Part shown: one piece after another, positions 16,254 through 25,836 of the stretch
How positions within the stretch are numbered: the stretch's first letter is position 1
Layout: each line of letters opens with the position of its first letter
NCBI RefSeq assembly: GCF_006546625.1
Contig: NZ_VIAR01000001.1
Span: 1 to 64,000, forward strand
Length of the DNA stretch: 64,000 nt
Direction: 5' to 3'
DNA from: Haloflavibacter putidus
GTDB taxonomy: Bacteria > Bacteroidota > Bacteroidia > Flavobacteriales > Flavobacteriaceae
Position numbers and translations under genes: made by a program
Notes under the pieces: model-generated
Database searches by the model: none
Seen by the model: the letters and a program-made list of their open reading frames with translations, nothing else
What the model was told of the DNA's origin: nothing

Positions 16254-17078
16254 ATGGCTAAGATAACTGCTGCTGAAGTAAATAAATTAAGAAAAACCAC
16301 CGGTGCCGGAATGATGGACTGTAAAAAAGCTCTTGTAGAGGCAGATGGTGATTATGATAAAGCAATTGAAGTGCTTCGTAAAAAAGGTCAGAAAATTGCT
16401 GCTAAGCGCGCCGACAGAGAATCTTCTGAAGGAGCTGCTATTGCAAAAGTAAACGATGACAAAACCCGCGGAGTAATTATCTCTTTAAATTGCGAAACAG
16501 ACTTTGTTGCTAAAAATGAAGACTTTATACAATTGGCTAACGATTTTGCTGGCTTGGCTTTAGATTACAATTCTAAAGAAGAATTCTTAAACGCAGATTT
16601 TAAAGGTCTTAGCGTAGAAGAAAAACTTACCGAGCAAACCGGAGTTATTGGTGAGAAAATAGAAATTGGTGCTTTTAAAACTTTAGAAGCTCCATTTGTA
16701 GGTTCTTACATTCACGCCGGTAACAAAATTGCTGTATTAACCGGCTTGTCTAAAGCGGTTGATGGCGCAGAAGATGTTGCAAAAGACGTTTCTATGCAAG
16801 CTGCTGCTATGAATCCTATTGCTTTAAACGAAGACGGCGTACCACAAGACGTTGTAGATAAAGAAATAGAAATAGCAAAAGAAACGTTGCGCAAAGAAGG
16901 CAAACCAGAAGAAATGTTAGATAAAATTGCTCAAGGTAAAATAAAACGTTTTTATAAAGACAATACTTTGGTAAACCAAGTATCTATTAAAGACAGTAAA
17001 ACTACCGTGCAAGAACACGTACAATCTTTAGGAAAAGACGTAAAAGTTGTAGGTTTCGAGCGTGTAGCTTTAGGCTAA
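16254..17078 (+). CDS. tsf: Translation elongation factor Ts
   Basis: 274 residues. The N-terminal UBA-like domain and EF-Tu contact motif are clear (AAEVNKLRKTTGAGMMDCKK, ALVEADGDYDKAIEVLRKKG), followed by the core with NCETDFVAKNEDF, IGEKIEIGAF, YIHAGNKIAVL and DVSMQAAAMNP. EF-Ts recycles GDP-bound EF-Tu. The end is closed by a strong terminator at 17101-17137. Confidence 0.98.
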   Translation: MAKITAAEVNKLRKTTGAGMMDCKKALVEADGDYDKAIEVLRKKGQKIAAKRADRESSEGAAIAKVNDDKTRGVIISLNCETDFVAKNEDFIQLANDFAGLALDYNSKEEFLNADFKGLSVEEKLTEQTGVIGEKIEIGAFKTLEAPFVGSYIHAGNKIAVLTGLSKAVDGAEDVAKDVSMQAAAMNPIALNEDGVPQDVVDKEIEIAKETLRKEGKPEEMLDKIAQGKIKRFYKDNTLVNQVSIKDSKTTVQEHVQSLGKDVKVVGFERVALG

Positions 17079-17100
17079 AATTTTTATTAAAATTCTAGAA

Positions 17101-17137
17101 AAAACCACTTTATCTATCTTGATAAAGTGGTTTTTTT
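17101..17137 (+). terminator. Rho-independent terminator after tsf
   Basis: A 14-bp perfect stem (17101-17114 with 17121-17134), 6-nt loop TATCTT, and a T-run reaching 17137. This closes the ribosomal operon and also shows that the in-frame ATG at 17138 is not the pyrH start. Confidence 0.92.
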
Positions 17138-17147
17138 ATGCAATGCT

Positions 17148-17176
17148 TTTGCGCAAAAAGATTATCACTATATTTG
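17148..17176 (+). promoter_or_regulatory. Promoter of pyrH-frr
   Basis: TTG (17148-17150), an 18-nt spacer and TATATTTG (17169-17176). Transcription would start near 17182, downstream of the first in-frame ATG (17138), so translation must start at 17198. Confidence 0.8.
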
Positions 17177-17197
17177 CAAAACTTATCAACACAACCT

Positions 17198-17905
17198 ATG
17201 CAATATAAACGAATTCTTTTAAAACTCTCCGGCGAAGCTTTAATGGGAAAACGCCAGTACGGAATTGACCCCGAGCGCTTGGCAGATTACGCCCAAGAAA
17301 TTAAAAGCGTAACCGATAAAGGTATTGAAGTTGCCATAGTAATTGGCGGCGGAAATATTTTTAGAGGCGTAGCCGGTGCCAGTAAAGGTATGGATCGTGT
17401 GCAAGCAGACCATATGGGTATGCTGGCCACCGTAATAAATGGTTTGGCTTTACAAAGCGCTTGCGAAGATGCAGATGTACCAACAAGATTGCAATCTGCT
17501 GTAAAAATAAACGAAGTTGCAGAACCTTTTATTAGACGTAAAGCTATGCGCCATTTAGATAAAGGTCGCGTAGTAATTTTTGGTGGTGGCACAGGAAATC
17601 CTTATTTTACCACAGATTCGGCAGCGGTTTTGCGAGCAATAGAAATTAATGCCGATGTTATTTTAAAAGGAACCCGGGTAGACGGCATTTACACCTCCGA
17701 TCCGGAAAAAAATCGCGAAGCAACCAAATTTGATTTTATCACTTTTGACGATGTATTACGAAAAGGTTTAAAAGTTATGGATACCACTGCTTTTACCCTA
17801 AGCCAAGAAAATGAATTGCCCATTATAGTTTTTGATATGAATAAACCCGGCAATCTGCTAAAAGTAGTTTCGGGAGAAAATGTAGGCACCAAAGTAAATC
17901 TTTAA
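17198..17905 (+). CDS. pyrH: Uridylate kinase (UMP kinase)
   Basis: 235 residues from ATG 17198 ([17 protein letters not shown]). The promoter at 17148-17176 rules out the earlier in-frame ATG at 17138, which would add 20 residues. Amino-acid kinase fold motifs: [47 protein letters not shown] and VDGIYTSDP. It phosphorylates UMP to UDP as a hexamer in pyrimidine synthesis. It is followed 40 bp later by frr, a very common arrangement. Confidence 0.97.
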   Translation: MQYKRILLKLSGEALMGKRQYGIDPERLADYAQEIKSVTDKGIEVAIVIGGGNIFRGVAGASKGMDRVQADHMGMLATVINGLALQSACEDADVPTRLQSAVKINEVAEPFIRRKAMRHLDKGRVVIFGGGTGNPYFTTDSAAVLRAIEINADVILKGTRVDGIYTSDPEKNREATKFDFITFDDVLRKGLKVMDTTAFTLSQENELPIIVFDMNKPGNLLKVVSGENVGTKVNL

Positions 17906-17945
17906 ACCTAATTATAACAAAAAAGACCTAAAATAAATTTACAAG

Positions 17946-18497
17946 ATGGAAGATGTTAATTTTATAATAGAAAGTACAGAAGAGTCTATGCAAATGGCCA
18001 TTAAGCATTTAGAAAAACAATTGCTTAATATACGTGCCGGCAAAGCCAGCCCTACTATGCTTAGCAGCGTAATGGTAGATTATTATGGCTCGCAAACACC
18101 CTTAAATCAAGTTGGTAACGTGCACGCTCCAGATGCCAGGACTATTACAGTTACCCCTTTTGAAAAATCTATGATTCAAGAAATTGAAAAAGGTATTCAA
18201 ATAGCCAATTTAGGTTTTAACCCTTCCAACAATGGCGATATGGTAATTATTAGCGTGCCGCCACTTACCGAAGAACGCCGTAAAGAACTAGCTAAACAGG
18301 CAAAAGCAGTAGGCGAAGAGGCCAAAATTGGTGTTAGAAACGACAGAAAAGCTGCCAATAATGATCTTAAGAAATTAGATATTTCTGAAGATGAACTGCG
18401 AAGTGCCGAAAATGAAATACAAGAACTTACCGATAAATACATCAAAAAAATAGATAACATCTTAGAGAATAAAGAAAAAGAGATTATGACGGTATAA
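17946..18497 (+). CDS. frr: Ribosome recycling factor
   Basis: 183 residues with the RRF signature LLNIRAGKASPTMLSSVMVDYYG near the N-terminus (27 onward), then TITVTPFEKSMI, IQIANLGFNPSNNGD and PPLTEERRKELAKQAK. RRF splits post-termination ribosomes together with EF-G. It lies in one unit with pyrH and ends at the terminator at 18524-18550. Confidence 0.98.
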   Translation: MEDVNFIIESTEESMQMAIKHLEKQLLNIRAGKASPTMLSSVMVDYYGSQTPLNQVGNVHAPDARTITVTPFEKSMIQEIEKGIQIANLGFNPSNNGDMVIISVPPLTEERRKELAKQAKAVGEEAKIGVRNDRKAANNDLKKLDISEDELRSAENEIQELTDKYIKKIDNILENKEKEIMTV

Positions 18498-18523
18498 TTG
18501 ACTTTATTCCTAATTTAAGACTT

Positions 18524-18550
18524 AAAGCGACCTTAGTGTCGCTTTTTTTT
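18524..18550 (+). terminator. Rho-independent terminator after frr
   Basis: Stem AAAGCGAC/GTCGCTTT (18524-18531 with 18538-18545), loop CTTAGT, followed by Ts to 18550. Confidence 0.9.
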
Positions 18551-18580
18551 ATATTTTTCGATAACTTAAAAAATAAATAA

Positions 18581-21019
18581 ATGCTGCGTTTCCTTATCGG
18601 AATAGGTTTGTTTCTACTGCCATTATTTATGGTAAGTCAACACCGGCAAATTAGCGGAAAGGTACTAAACGCCAACACGCAAAAACCGCTTCCGTATGCC
18701 AATGTTTATACCCAACATTCGCTTACGCCAAGTCTTACCAATGTTGATGGCACATTTACTTTAAAAGTAGCAGATTCGGTTTCTAAAATAATTGTAAGTT
18801 ATCTCGGTTTTCAAAATAAAACCATTACAATAAAAGATAAAAAAGAGCTATTGGTAAACTTATCGCCCAAGCGTGAAGCTTTGCAAAATATTGTTCTTAC
18901 CCCAACCCGCAAACTTGCCGAAGAAATTATTGCAAAAGTTATTGCCAGAAAATCCCAAAACAATAGTAGAGAAAGATTTGATGCCTATAGCTATAAAAAC
19001 TACAGCAAAACTATTATAGACGACGAAGATAGCCTATTAACTTTACGAGTAGACACCACCAATACAGAAGTACAAACCATTTTTAATCAAGGACGCTCCT
19101 ACTTATCAGAGCAAGTAAGTGTTTATAAATTTACTCAAAAAAAAGGTTTAAAAAAAACAATAAAAGCAACCAGAACGGCAGGTTTTGAAAGTCCTGTGTA
19201 CGAATTGTTAAGCCTAAAAATACAATCGGAATCTTGGTACGAAAAAGATTATACCGTTTTTGGAACAGATTATGCCGGCCCTTTAACCAAAAACTCCTTT
19301 AGGAATTACCGCTACAAAATTTTAGACACTACCCAAACCAAACGTCCTGCTTATTTGGTTTACTTTCAGCCCAAGCGGCAAAAAGCAGTTGCCGGTCTAG
19401 AAGGCGTTTTATATATAGATACCTTAAACTTCGGATTGCAAAAAGCTGTGGGGCAATTGGTTGGAGAAGTAGATATTAAAGCGCAACAAGATTTTAAATA
19501 CTTTCCGGAAGAAGACATTTGGTTTCCCGTAAAGAATACGCTAACCCTAAAACCCGGTACAAGTGGTAAAAAAGTTTCCATCTTTGGCGGAAATATTTCT
19601 TTAGGAAGCCTTCCCGAAAGAAAAAAAACAACACAAAACCTTTTTTTACAATCGGTTAGCACTAATCAAAACATACAATTTAACCCGCAATTAGACATTC
19701 CTAAAAATAAAAGCGCCGTTTCTATAGTACCAAATGCTGCTAAAAAACCTGCAGCTTATTGGCAAGAAAACAGAAGTTTGCCTTTTACCGCAAGAGACAA
19801 AGCCACTTTTAAAAAAGTAGATAGCATTATAAAAAAAGAGAATATTGCCAGAAAGATAGATATTATTCAAAACTTTAATATTGGTTATTTTCCCATTGGT
19901 TTTTTTGATGTAGACTTACGCACCCTCATAAAATACAACGATTACGAAGGTTTACGTCTTGGTTTTGGCGGAAAAACAAACGCAAAGCTTTCCGAAAAGT
20001 TTAGATTAGAGGGCTATGGCGTTTACGGTTTTAAAGATGGGGCAATTAAGTATAGCCTTGGCGGCGGAATTAGACTTAACAAAGAAAAAAACACTTGGCT
20101 AAACCTAAATTACACAGACGATGTTAACGAAGTTGGCTCTTATTTTTACCTTACAGATGCCCGCGTATATTCGCTTTTTGAGCCGCGTTTGGTAAACATT
20201 AATTTTTACTACAAATACAAACAATGGCGCGCCGCATTGCAGCACCGTTTTTCTCCCAATTTAATGAGTGAGTGGAAAATTTCTAAAAGCGATATTACCC
20301 AAACCGGCTCATACCGCTACGAGCATGAAGGCAAATTTTACAAAGATTATACGCTTTCAGAAGCTACCGTATCGTTAAGATGGTCGCCTTTTAGCACCTA
20401 TTTAAAAGCACCGGATAAAACGATAGAGCTGGAAGTTGGCTACCCACAAATCTCTTTCCAAGCCACGCAAGCTTTTAGCAATGTCTTAGATGGCGATTAC
20501 AGCTTTACCAAATTGGGCGCCAAAATAAATTATACCATCAATCGGATTACCCAAAACAACACCGAGTTTATTTTAGAAGGAGATTATGTAACCGGCGAGG
20601 TTCCGCTTACGCATAGTTTTCACGCTTTTCCCAATAATCCTAATAAAGAAACAGTTTTAAACAGGTTTTCAGTAGCAGGACGAAGAACTTTTGAAACCAT
20701 GTTTTTTAGCGAATTTTTTAGCGATCGTTTGGCTAGCTTACAGGTGAAACATTTTTTTAGGGAATTTGATTTCGGTAAATACAGCAAGCCGCAAGTGGTA
20801 TTGATTAGCAGACACGCCATTGGCAATATGAGCGATGTAGATAAACATTACGGACTAAACTTCAACACCTTAGAACACGGCTACTCTGAGTCTGGTTTTG
20901 AAATTAATAAAATACTTTACGGATTTGGTTTAAGCTTTGCTTACCGCTATGGTGCTTATCATTTACCCCAGTGGGACGACAACCTTTCGTTTAAGTTTAC
21001 TTTTTATTTTAAGCTTTAA
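18581..21019 (+). CDS. DUF5686 outer-membrane protein with carboxypeptidase-regulatory-like domain
   Basis: 812 residues. Signal peptide at about 1-20; a CarboxypepD_reg-like beta-sandwich (about 22-95: ISGKVLNANTQKPLPYANVY ... VDGTFTLKV ... KIIVSYLGFQNKT), then the DUF5686 part. From about 430 onward the sequence alternates as transmembrane beta strands (YGFKDGAIKYSLGGGIRL, INFYYKYKQWRAALQHRF) and ends in FYFKL with a terminal hydrophobic residue, as in beta barrels. This is a frequent Bacteroidota outer-membrane family of unknown role; the N-terminal domain is shared with SusC-like receptors. It has its own transcript between the frr terminator and the exporter promoter. Confidence 0.85.
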   Translation: MLRFLIGIGLFLLPLFMVSQHRQISGKVLNANTQKPLPYANVYTQHSLTPSLTNVDGTFTLKVADSVSKIIVSYLGFQNKTITIKDKKELLVNLSPKREALQNIVLTPTRKLAEEIIAKVIARKSQNNSRERFDAYSYKNYSKTIIDDEDSLLTLRVDTTNTEVQTIFNQGRSYLSEQVSVYKFTQKKGLKKTIKATRTAGFESPVYELLSLKIQSESWYEKDYTVFGTDYAGPLTKNSFRNYRYKILDTTQTKRPAYLVYFQPKRQKAVAGLEGVLYIDTLNFGLQKAVGQLVGEVDIKAQQDFKYFPEEDIWFPVKNTLTLKPGTSGKKVSIFGGNISLGSLPERKKTTQNLFLQSVSTNQNIQFNPQLDIPKNKSAVSIVPNAAKKPAAYWQENRSLPFTARDKATFKKVDSIIKKENIARKIDIIQNFNIGYFPIGFFDVDLRTLIKYNDYEGLRLGFGGKTNAKLSEKFRLEGYGVYGFKDGAIKYSLGGGIRLNKEKNTWLNLNYTDDVNEVGSYFYLTDARVYSLFEPRLVNINFYYKYKQWRAALQHRFSPNLMSEWKISKSDITQTGSYRYEHEGKFYKDYTLSEATVSLRWSPFSTYLKAPDKTIELEVGYPQISFQATQAFSNVLDGDYSFTKLGAKINYTINRITQNNTEFILEGDYVTGEVPLTHSFHAFPNNPNKETVLNRFSVAGRRTFETMFFSEFFSDRLASLQVKHFFREFDFGKYSKPQVVLISRHAIGNMSDVDKHYGLNFNTLEHGYSESGFEINKILYGFGLSFAYRYGAYHLPQWDDNLSFKFTFYFKL

Positions 21020-21042
21020 TTAGCGTTTTTAAGCTTTAATTA
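21007..21042. repeat. Short tandem duplication across the stop codon of the DUF5686 gene
   Basis: TTTTAAGCTTTAATTA occurs at 21007-21022 and again at 21027-21042. The first copy contains the last codons and the stop of the gene, so the second looks like a 20-bp duplication of the coding end. Confidence 0.7.
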
Positions 21043-21054
21043 ACAAGCATTTTA

Positions 21055-21062
21055 TACCTTTG
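21055..21062 (+). promoter_or_regulatory. Probable -7 box (TACCTTTG) of the RND exporter gene
   Basis: TACCTTTG fits TAnnTTTG and lies 19 bp before the ATG, giving a very short leader. No TTG is seen at the expected -33 position. Confidence 0.55.
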
Positions 21063-21081
21063 CAACCGCTAATTTTAAGCT

Positions 21082-23484
21082 ATGTTTAAACTATTCAGCT
21101 TCGGATTTTGGAACATTGTAGCCAGAACTATTTTAAGAAACCGGGTAATTATTTTATTACTGGTTTTGGGAATGACTGTTTTTTTGGCAATGCAATGGAA
21201 AAATATGCGCTTCTCTTACACCGAAGCCAACTTGCTGCCGGACGACCATCCGGTAAACCAAGAATACCAAAAATTTTTAGATAAATTTGGAGAAGAAGGC
21301 AACCTCATCGTTATTGCCACCAACGATTCTGCTCTATTTACGCCAAAAAACTTTCAAGCTTGGAATAAGTTAGCCACAAAATTAGATTCTTTTTCTGCGG
21401 TAGAATATACCATTGGCATTGGCAATTTAAAAAAGTTAAAAAAATTCAGTAATCCCAACAGGTTTGAGTTGGTACCGCTCATAGATTCCGGTATTTCTTC
21501 TAAAGATACCATTGCCGACTATAAAAACGAGCTGTTTGAAAAATTGCCTTTTTACGAAGGTTTGGTTTACAGCAAACATTCTAACACCGTGCAAACCGCG
21601 GTGTATATGGATAAAGAAGTAGTCAATTCTAAAGAACGAAAGATCTTTGTTCTAAACGATTTGGTACCGCTAATAGAAAATTTTGAAACAGAAACCAGAA
21701 TGGATATTCGCGTGTCCGGAATGCCCTACATTCGCACGCTTAATTCGCAAAACATTATAGACGAAATACAGTGGTTTGTTGGCGGAGCACTTTTGGTTAC
21801 CAGCCTTATTTTCTTTTTCTTTTTTCGCTCTATCCGGGCAACCTTAATTTCTATGCTTACCGTAATTATTGGAGTAATGTGGGCGTTTGGAATTTTAGGT
21901 TTGTTGCATTACGAAATCACGGTTTTAACTGCTATAATTCCGCCACTTATTATTGTAATTGGTATTCCCAATTGTATTTTTCTTATCAATAAATACCAGC
22001 AGGAAATTAAGAACCACGGGAACCAAGCCAAATCGTTGCAGCGCGTTATTACCAAAGTTGGTAATGCTACTTTAATGACCAACGTAACTACCGCTTCGGG
22101 TTTTGCTACTTTTATTTTAACCGAAAGTACGCTTCTTAAAGAATTTGGTATTGTGGCATCTATAAACATTCTGGCCATTTTTATATTGAGTTTGCTTATT
22201 ATCCCCATAATCTACAGTTATCTGGCCTTACCAAAAGAGCGGCATTTAAAGCATTTGGGCAAAACCTGGTTAGAAGGTTTTGTAAACTGGATTACCGGGA
22301 TGGTAAAAAACCGTCGTATAAGTATTTATATTGTGTCAATTATAGCTCTGGTAGCCAGTATAATTGGCATTTATACCATAAAAGTTTCCGGCAGTTTGTT
22401 GGAAGATATGCCAAAAGAAGCGCAATTTTTTAAAGATATTGAGTTTTTTGAAGAAGAATTTGATGGCATTATGCCAATGGAGTTTTTAATTAACACCAAC
22501 CGCAAACAAGGCGTTTTAAAACTTTCTACTTTAAAAAAGATGCAAAAATTAGACGAGCTTATGGTAGATATTCCGGAGCTTTCTAAATCTGTTTCGGTTT
22601 TAAATTTGGTAAAATACAGTAAGCAAGCCTATTATAACGGCAAGCCAAAATACTACCAGCTCCCTACCCGGCAAGAGCGTAATTTTATCTTTCCGTACCT
22701 AAAAACTTTAGAAGGCGAAGGTAATATATTAGATGCTTATGTAGACAGTACCGGCCAATTCGCACGGATGACCGTTTTTATGAAAGACGTTGGCACGGAT
22801 GAAATGGAGCGCATTGAAGCCAATTTATGGCCTAAAATAAACAAGATTTTTCCGCCGGAGCGTTACGATGTAAAAATGACCGGGAAAGCCTTGGTTTTTC
22901 AAAAAGGAACCAAATATTTAATCAAAAACCTTATTATATCGCTTTCGCTTGCCATTTTGTTAATTGCACTTTTTATGGCCTGGATGTTCCGGTCGTTTAA
23001 AATGATAATAATTTCGCTTATTCCAAACCTCTTACCACTTCTAATTACCGCCGGAATGATGGGCTTTATTGGCATCCCGATAAAACCTTCTACCATTTTG
23101 GTGTTTAGTATTGCTTTTGGGATATCTGTAGATGATACCATTCACTTTTTGGCAAAATACCGGCAGGAGCTTAAACAGAATAACTGGAAGATTAAAAAAT
23201 CTGTTTTTGCCGCTTTACGCGAAACTTCGGTGAGTATGTTTTATACTTCTATTGTCTTGTTTTTTGGCTTTTCGGTATTTATGATAAGTAGCTTTGGCGG
23301 CACAGTTGCTTTGGGCGGCCTGGTTTCTACCACCTTGCTTTTTGCTATGCTATCTAATTTATTGCTTTTACCTTCTCTTCTACTTTCGTTGGAAAAAAGC
23401 ATCGCCAACAAAGAAACTTTAAAAGAACCTCATCTTAAAATTATAGACGATGAGGAAGAAGAGATTGCGGATAATAAGGAATAA
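21082..23484 (+). CDS. RND/MMPL superfamily exporter
   Basis: 800 residues in two similar halves, each with one helix, an extracytoplasmic loop and five clustered helices. The first helix is at about 15-37, then about 230-385. The second half starts near 410 and its cluster is at about 625-775. The motif GISVDDTIHFLAKYRQEL after a helix in the second half is the typical MMPL/SSD proton-relay region. The size and shape fit hydrophobe/lipid or hopanoid-type RND exporters (COG1033) rather than AcrB. No adaptor gene is adjacent, so it probably works alone in the inner membrane. The C-terminus is acidic (DDEEEEIADNKE). Substrate unknown. Confidence 0.85.
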   Translation: MFKLFSFGFWNIVARTILRNRVIILLLVLGMTVFLAMQWKNMRFSYTEANLLPDDHPVNQEYQKFLDKFGEEGNLIVIATNDSALFTPKNFQAWNKLATKLDSFSAVEYTIGIGNLKKLKKFSNPNRFELVPLIDSGISSKDTIADYKNELFEKLPFYEGLVYSKHSNTVQTAVYMDKEVVNSKERKIFVLNDLVPLIENFETETRMDIRVSGMPYIRTLNSQNIIDEIQWFVGGALLVTSLIFFFFFRSIRATLISMLTVIIGVMWAFGILGLLHYEITVLTAIIPPLIIVIGIPNCIFLINKYQQEIKNHGNQAKSLQRVITKVGNATLMTNVTTASGFATFILTESTLLKEFGIVASINILAIFILSLLIIPIIYSYLALPKERHLKHLGKTWLEGFVNWITGMVKNRRISIYIVSIIALVASIIGIYTIKVSGSLLEDMPKEAQFFKDIEFFEEEFDGIMPMEFLINTNRKQGVLKLSTLKKMQKLDELMVDIPELSKSVSVLNLVKYSKQAYYNGKPKYYQLPTRQERNFIFPYLKTLEGEGNILDAYVDSTGQFARMTVFMKDVGTDEMERIEANLWPKINKIFPPERYDVKMTGKALVFQKGTKYLIKNLIISLSLAILLIALFMAWMFRSFKMIIISLIPNLLPLLITAGMMGFIGIPIKPSTILVFSIAFGISVDDTIHFLAKYRQELKQNNWKIKKSVFAALRETSVSMFYTSIVLFFGFSVFMISSFGGTVALGGLVSTTLLFAMLSNLLLLPSLLLSLEKSIANKETLKEPHLKIIDDEEEEIADNKE

Positions 23485-23632
23485 TTACCAATTTAATTTC
23501 TATAAAAAAGCAAAATTCATTTCTTCAAAATGAACTGTGCTTAAAAACAAATTAATGCTTTATAAAGTTAGGTCTGATTAAGAATCGTATACTAATTGTT
23601 ATAAGGAAAGCAGTAATTAGATAATATATAAA

Positions 23633-24016
23633 ATGAAAATTTACGGAAATTGCAAAAGTTGTAAAGCTGAAATAAGTTATCGTACAGAAGCCACGACCCG
23701 GGTAGAGTTTGCAATGCGCGATGGCGAAACAAAAAAAATTAATTGCAAGAATTGTGGCTCTAATAGGCAATTTCACGTAGATGAATTATATGCCAAAGAG
23801 TCAAAAACACCTGTTTTGCTCACCGGAATTACTTTCACGGCAACACTATTCATCAGCCTTTATTTTTGGTTTTTTACAGAAAACGATTTGGTATATTTTG
23901 CTTTTGGCCTTCCCGTTGTTGTTTACGTAATTCTAAGCAAACAAGATCAACTCCGGGTTACAGCCTTTAATAAACGCAAGTTAAAAGGCCGTACGCATGC
24001 TGTTAATTTAAACTAA
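23633..24016 (+). CDS. Zinc-ribbon membrane protein of unknown function
   Basis: 127 residues. Two CxxC pairs (CKSC at 7-10 and CKNC about 39-42) form a probable zinc ribbon at the N-terminus. Two hydrophobic helices follow (about 62-81 and 85-101) and a basic C-terminus (KRKLKGRTHAVN). The ATG is immediately followed by a TTTACGGAA word (23640-23648). No family name recognised; the same layout occurs in small uncharacterised flavobacterial proteins. It stands alone, with gaps of about 150 bp before and 130 bp after. Confidence 0.7.
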   Translation: MKIYGNCKSCKAEISYRTEATTRVEFAMRDGETKKINCKNCGSNRQFHVDELYAKESKTPVLLTGITFTATLFISLYFWFFTENDLVYFAFGLPVVVYVILSKQDQLRVTAFNKRKLKGRTHAVNLN

Positions 24017-24146
24017 GGCTGCGTAAGATTTGTCTTGCTATCTTCAACTTTCTTAAATTAAGAAAAATCACGAATAAATTTTTAGCTCAAGCTAATTCTA
24101 CCTTTATAGATAATTTTCGTAATTTACTAAGTGATTAAAAAAAATT

Positions 24147-24749
24147 ATGAATAAATTTTACAACCTATGCTTGATCTGCATCGTGGTTTTTTGCAGTTCT
24201 TGTATAAGCATAGAATTTAAAAACCCAAGTAAAACTTCCGAAAAGAGACCTTCTTCAGAAGTTTACTTAGATAGCCTTTCTAAAGCTACAAAAATAGACA
24301 AGAAGCATTTTTATTACGTTTCAACGGAATCTGATAGTACTTTTTTACAAAACATACAGGCTTCTATAGTGTCTTTTGTAAAAGGAAACCAATCTACTTC
24401 TATAGATAAAATTATGGTAACTAATAAAAATGGCGCTACCGTGCCATTAAATACTTGCGGAGCCGATAAATCTATATCTAAAGAAGAAATAGAAGATTTT
24501 TTAAAAGGCGAAAAAACGTACGATGACTTGGTCTTAAAGTCAATTAAAACTAAAGAAAACTATACTTTTCCGGAAGATGAAATTGTTTCGTTCGTTTTAT
24601 ACAGCAAAAAAGTAGGAGCTTTTATGCAACCGGAACTCAACCGTGTAAAAGACTTAAAAGAAAAATACAACATCAATTTTATAATTGTTTCTATGGATTT
24701 GGAAGAACTCCATAATATTCCCGATATTTGGGATAATGCCATTTTTTAA
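24147..24749 (+). CDS. Putative lipoprotein, hypothetical
   Basis: 200 residues. The N-terminal hydrophobic stretch ends at FCSSC (C19), a plausible lipobox, so the mature protein is probably a lipoprotein. The remainder is soluble and Lys/Glu/Ser-rich with a C-terminal segment YNINFIIVSMDLEELHNIPDIWDN. I recognise no domain. Its stop is 5 bp before the next gene, which suggests one transcript. Confidence 0.65.
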   Translation: MNKFYNLCLICIVVFCSSCISIEFKNPSKTSEKRPSSEVYLDSLSKATKIDKKHFYYVSTESDSTFLQNIQASIVSFVKGNQSTSIDKIMVTNKNGATVPLNTCGADKSISKEEIEDFLKGEKTYDDLVLKSIKTKENYTFPEDEIVSFVLYSKKVGAFMQPELNRVKDLKEKYNINFIIVSMDLEELHNIPDIWDNAIF

Positions 24750-24754
24750 ATTGT

Positions 24755-25420
24755 ATGATACACCGCAAACTTCTATTTTTTCTCCTTGCCGGGTTGTTTC
24801 CCGTTGTAAGCATTTTGGCACAAAACGCTAACAATACTTCCTATATTCCTAAAAACAGTATTTGGGTTGGCGCAAAAGCAGGTCTCACTTTTTATGATAA
24901 TGAACTCGCGCGCCTTAACGAAGCCACTTATTTAGGTCAAGAAATCAATAATTCCGTAAAGGCAGAAATCGTTCCGCAAATAGATTATGCCCTCTTCGAT
25001 AATTTTTTGGTTGGCGCCCAACTGGGTTTTGGCTATGCCTATTTTGAAGAAGACAGCGCCAATTTTAGCAGCGCATCGCAAAATTATAAAATTGGTCTGC
25101 AAGCAGCTTACCATTTACCAATAATTGAACAAGTACATATCTTTACGGAAATCGGAGGAAATTATAACTATTTTAAAACAAAAGAAGAAAATAGCAACTT
25201 GCAACTAAGCGGTGATAATTCGTATTTTAAATCGTATCTAGACGTGGGCGTTAGCTTGGCCGCCTCTAAACAATGGTTATTTTTAGTAGTGTTTAAAGAT
25301 GTGCTGAGTTACCATTCTTCGTTACCAAACTTTTCAGGGAAAGAAGATTTTGAAGGCGGCGTAGTTTTTAAAGACTTTATCAACTACCCACATTTTTCGG
25401 TAAAATATAGGTTAGAATAA
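24755..25420 (+). CDS. Outer-membrane beta-barrel protein
   Basis: 221 residues with a signal peptide (1-23, ending SILAQ). The rest alternates polar and hydrophobic residues in strands (WVGAKAGLTFYDNEL, FLVGAQLGFGYAYFEED, KSYLDVGVSLAASKQWLF), typical of small 8-stranded barrels of the OmpX/PorT-like kind in Bacteroidota. It follows the lipoprotein gene by 5 bp, so the two may form an outer-membrane pair. Both orientations of the TTTACGGAA word occur inside it (24952 reverse, 25142 forward). Confidence 0.7.
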   Translation: MIHRKLLFFLLAGLFPVVSILAQNANNTSYIPKNSIWVGAKAGLTFYDNELARLNEATYLGQEINNSVKAEIVPQIDYALFDNFLVGAQLGFGYAYFEEDSANFSSASQNYKIGLQAAYHLPIIEQVHIFTEIGGNYNYFKTKEENSNLQLSGDNSYFKSYLDVGVSLAASKQWLFLVVFKDVLSYHSSLPNFSGKEDFEGGVVFKDFINYPHFSVKYRLE

Positions 25421-25836
25421 TAATTTCTCTTTGTAAATACGCTTTACTTATTTTTCTGTAGAAAACTTACCTTTAAAGCATAAAGATGTTCCTCGCAACG
25501 AATTCACGCAATCACAAAACAAGCAAAGACATGAATTTATAGCAAGAATACTTCTGCGCTGCTTTGCGTTTTTTCCTTTGCGCTCTTTGCGTGGAATAAT
25601 ACGTGACTTTTCCATAAAAAATAAATTAGCAACCCGTTCTTAAAAAAGACAAAAGCAAGTCGTAGCTTACCGAAAAGCTTAATTTTATACAAGAATTCCT
25701 ATCCCGTTAAAGCCTTCATTTTTAATTTTATAATTAACTTAAAATCCCATAACCAGATTTTGCCCTAATTTTAGGTCGGTTATTTTATAAGCTTTGCCCA
25801 AACAACTATATTTGTGGCTTATTAAAATTTGAAAGC
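25421..25836. other. Gene-free region before asnS
   Basis: About 415 bp with no credible gene. It includes a phrase cluster around 25555-25600 (CTTTGCGTTTTTTCCTTTGC, CTCTTTGCGTGG) of the kind dispersed in Bacteroidota spacers, and the -7 box of asnS at its end. Confidence 0.6.
25807..25814 (+). promoter_or_regulatory. Probable -7 box (TATATTTG) of asnS
   Basis: TATATTTG lies 22 bp upstream of the asnS ATG. No TTG at the normal spacing was found, so only this half is supported. Confidence 0.55.

Noticed and set aside
17138-17197. A longer pyrH with 20 extra N-terminal residues
   Set aside because: Its ATG directly follows the tsf terminator T-run and lies upstream of the pyrH promoter (17148-17176).
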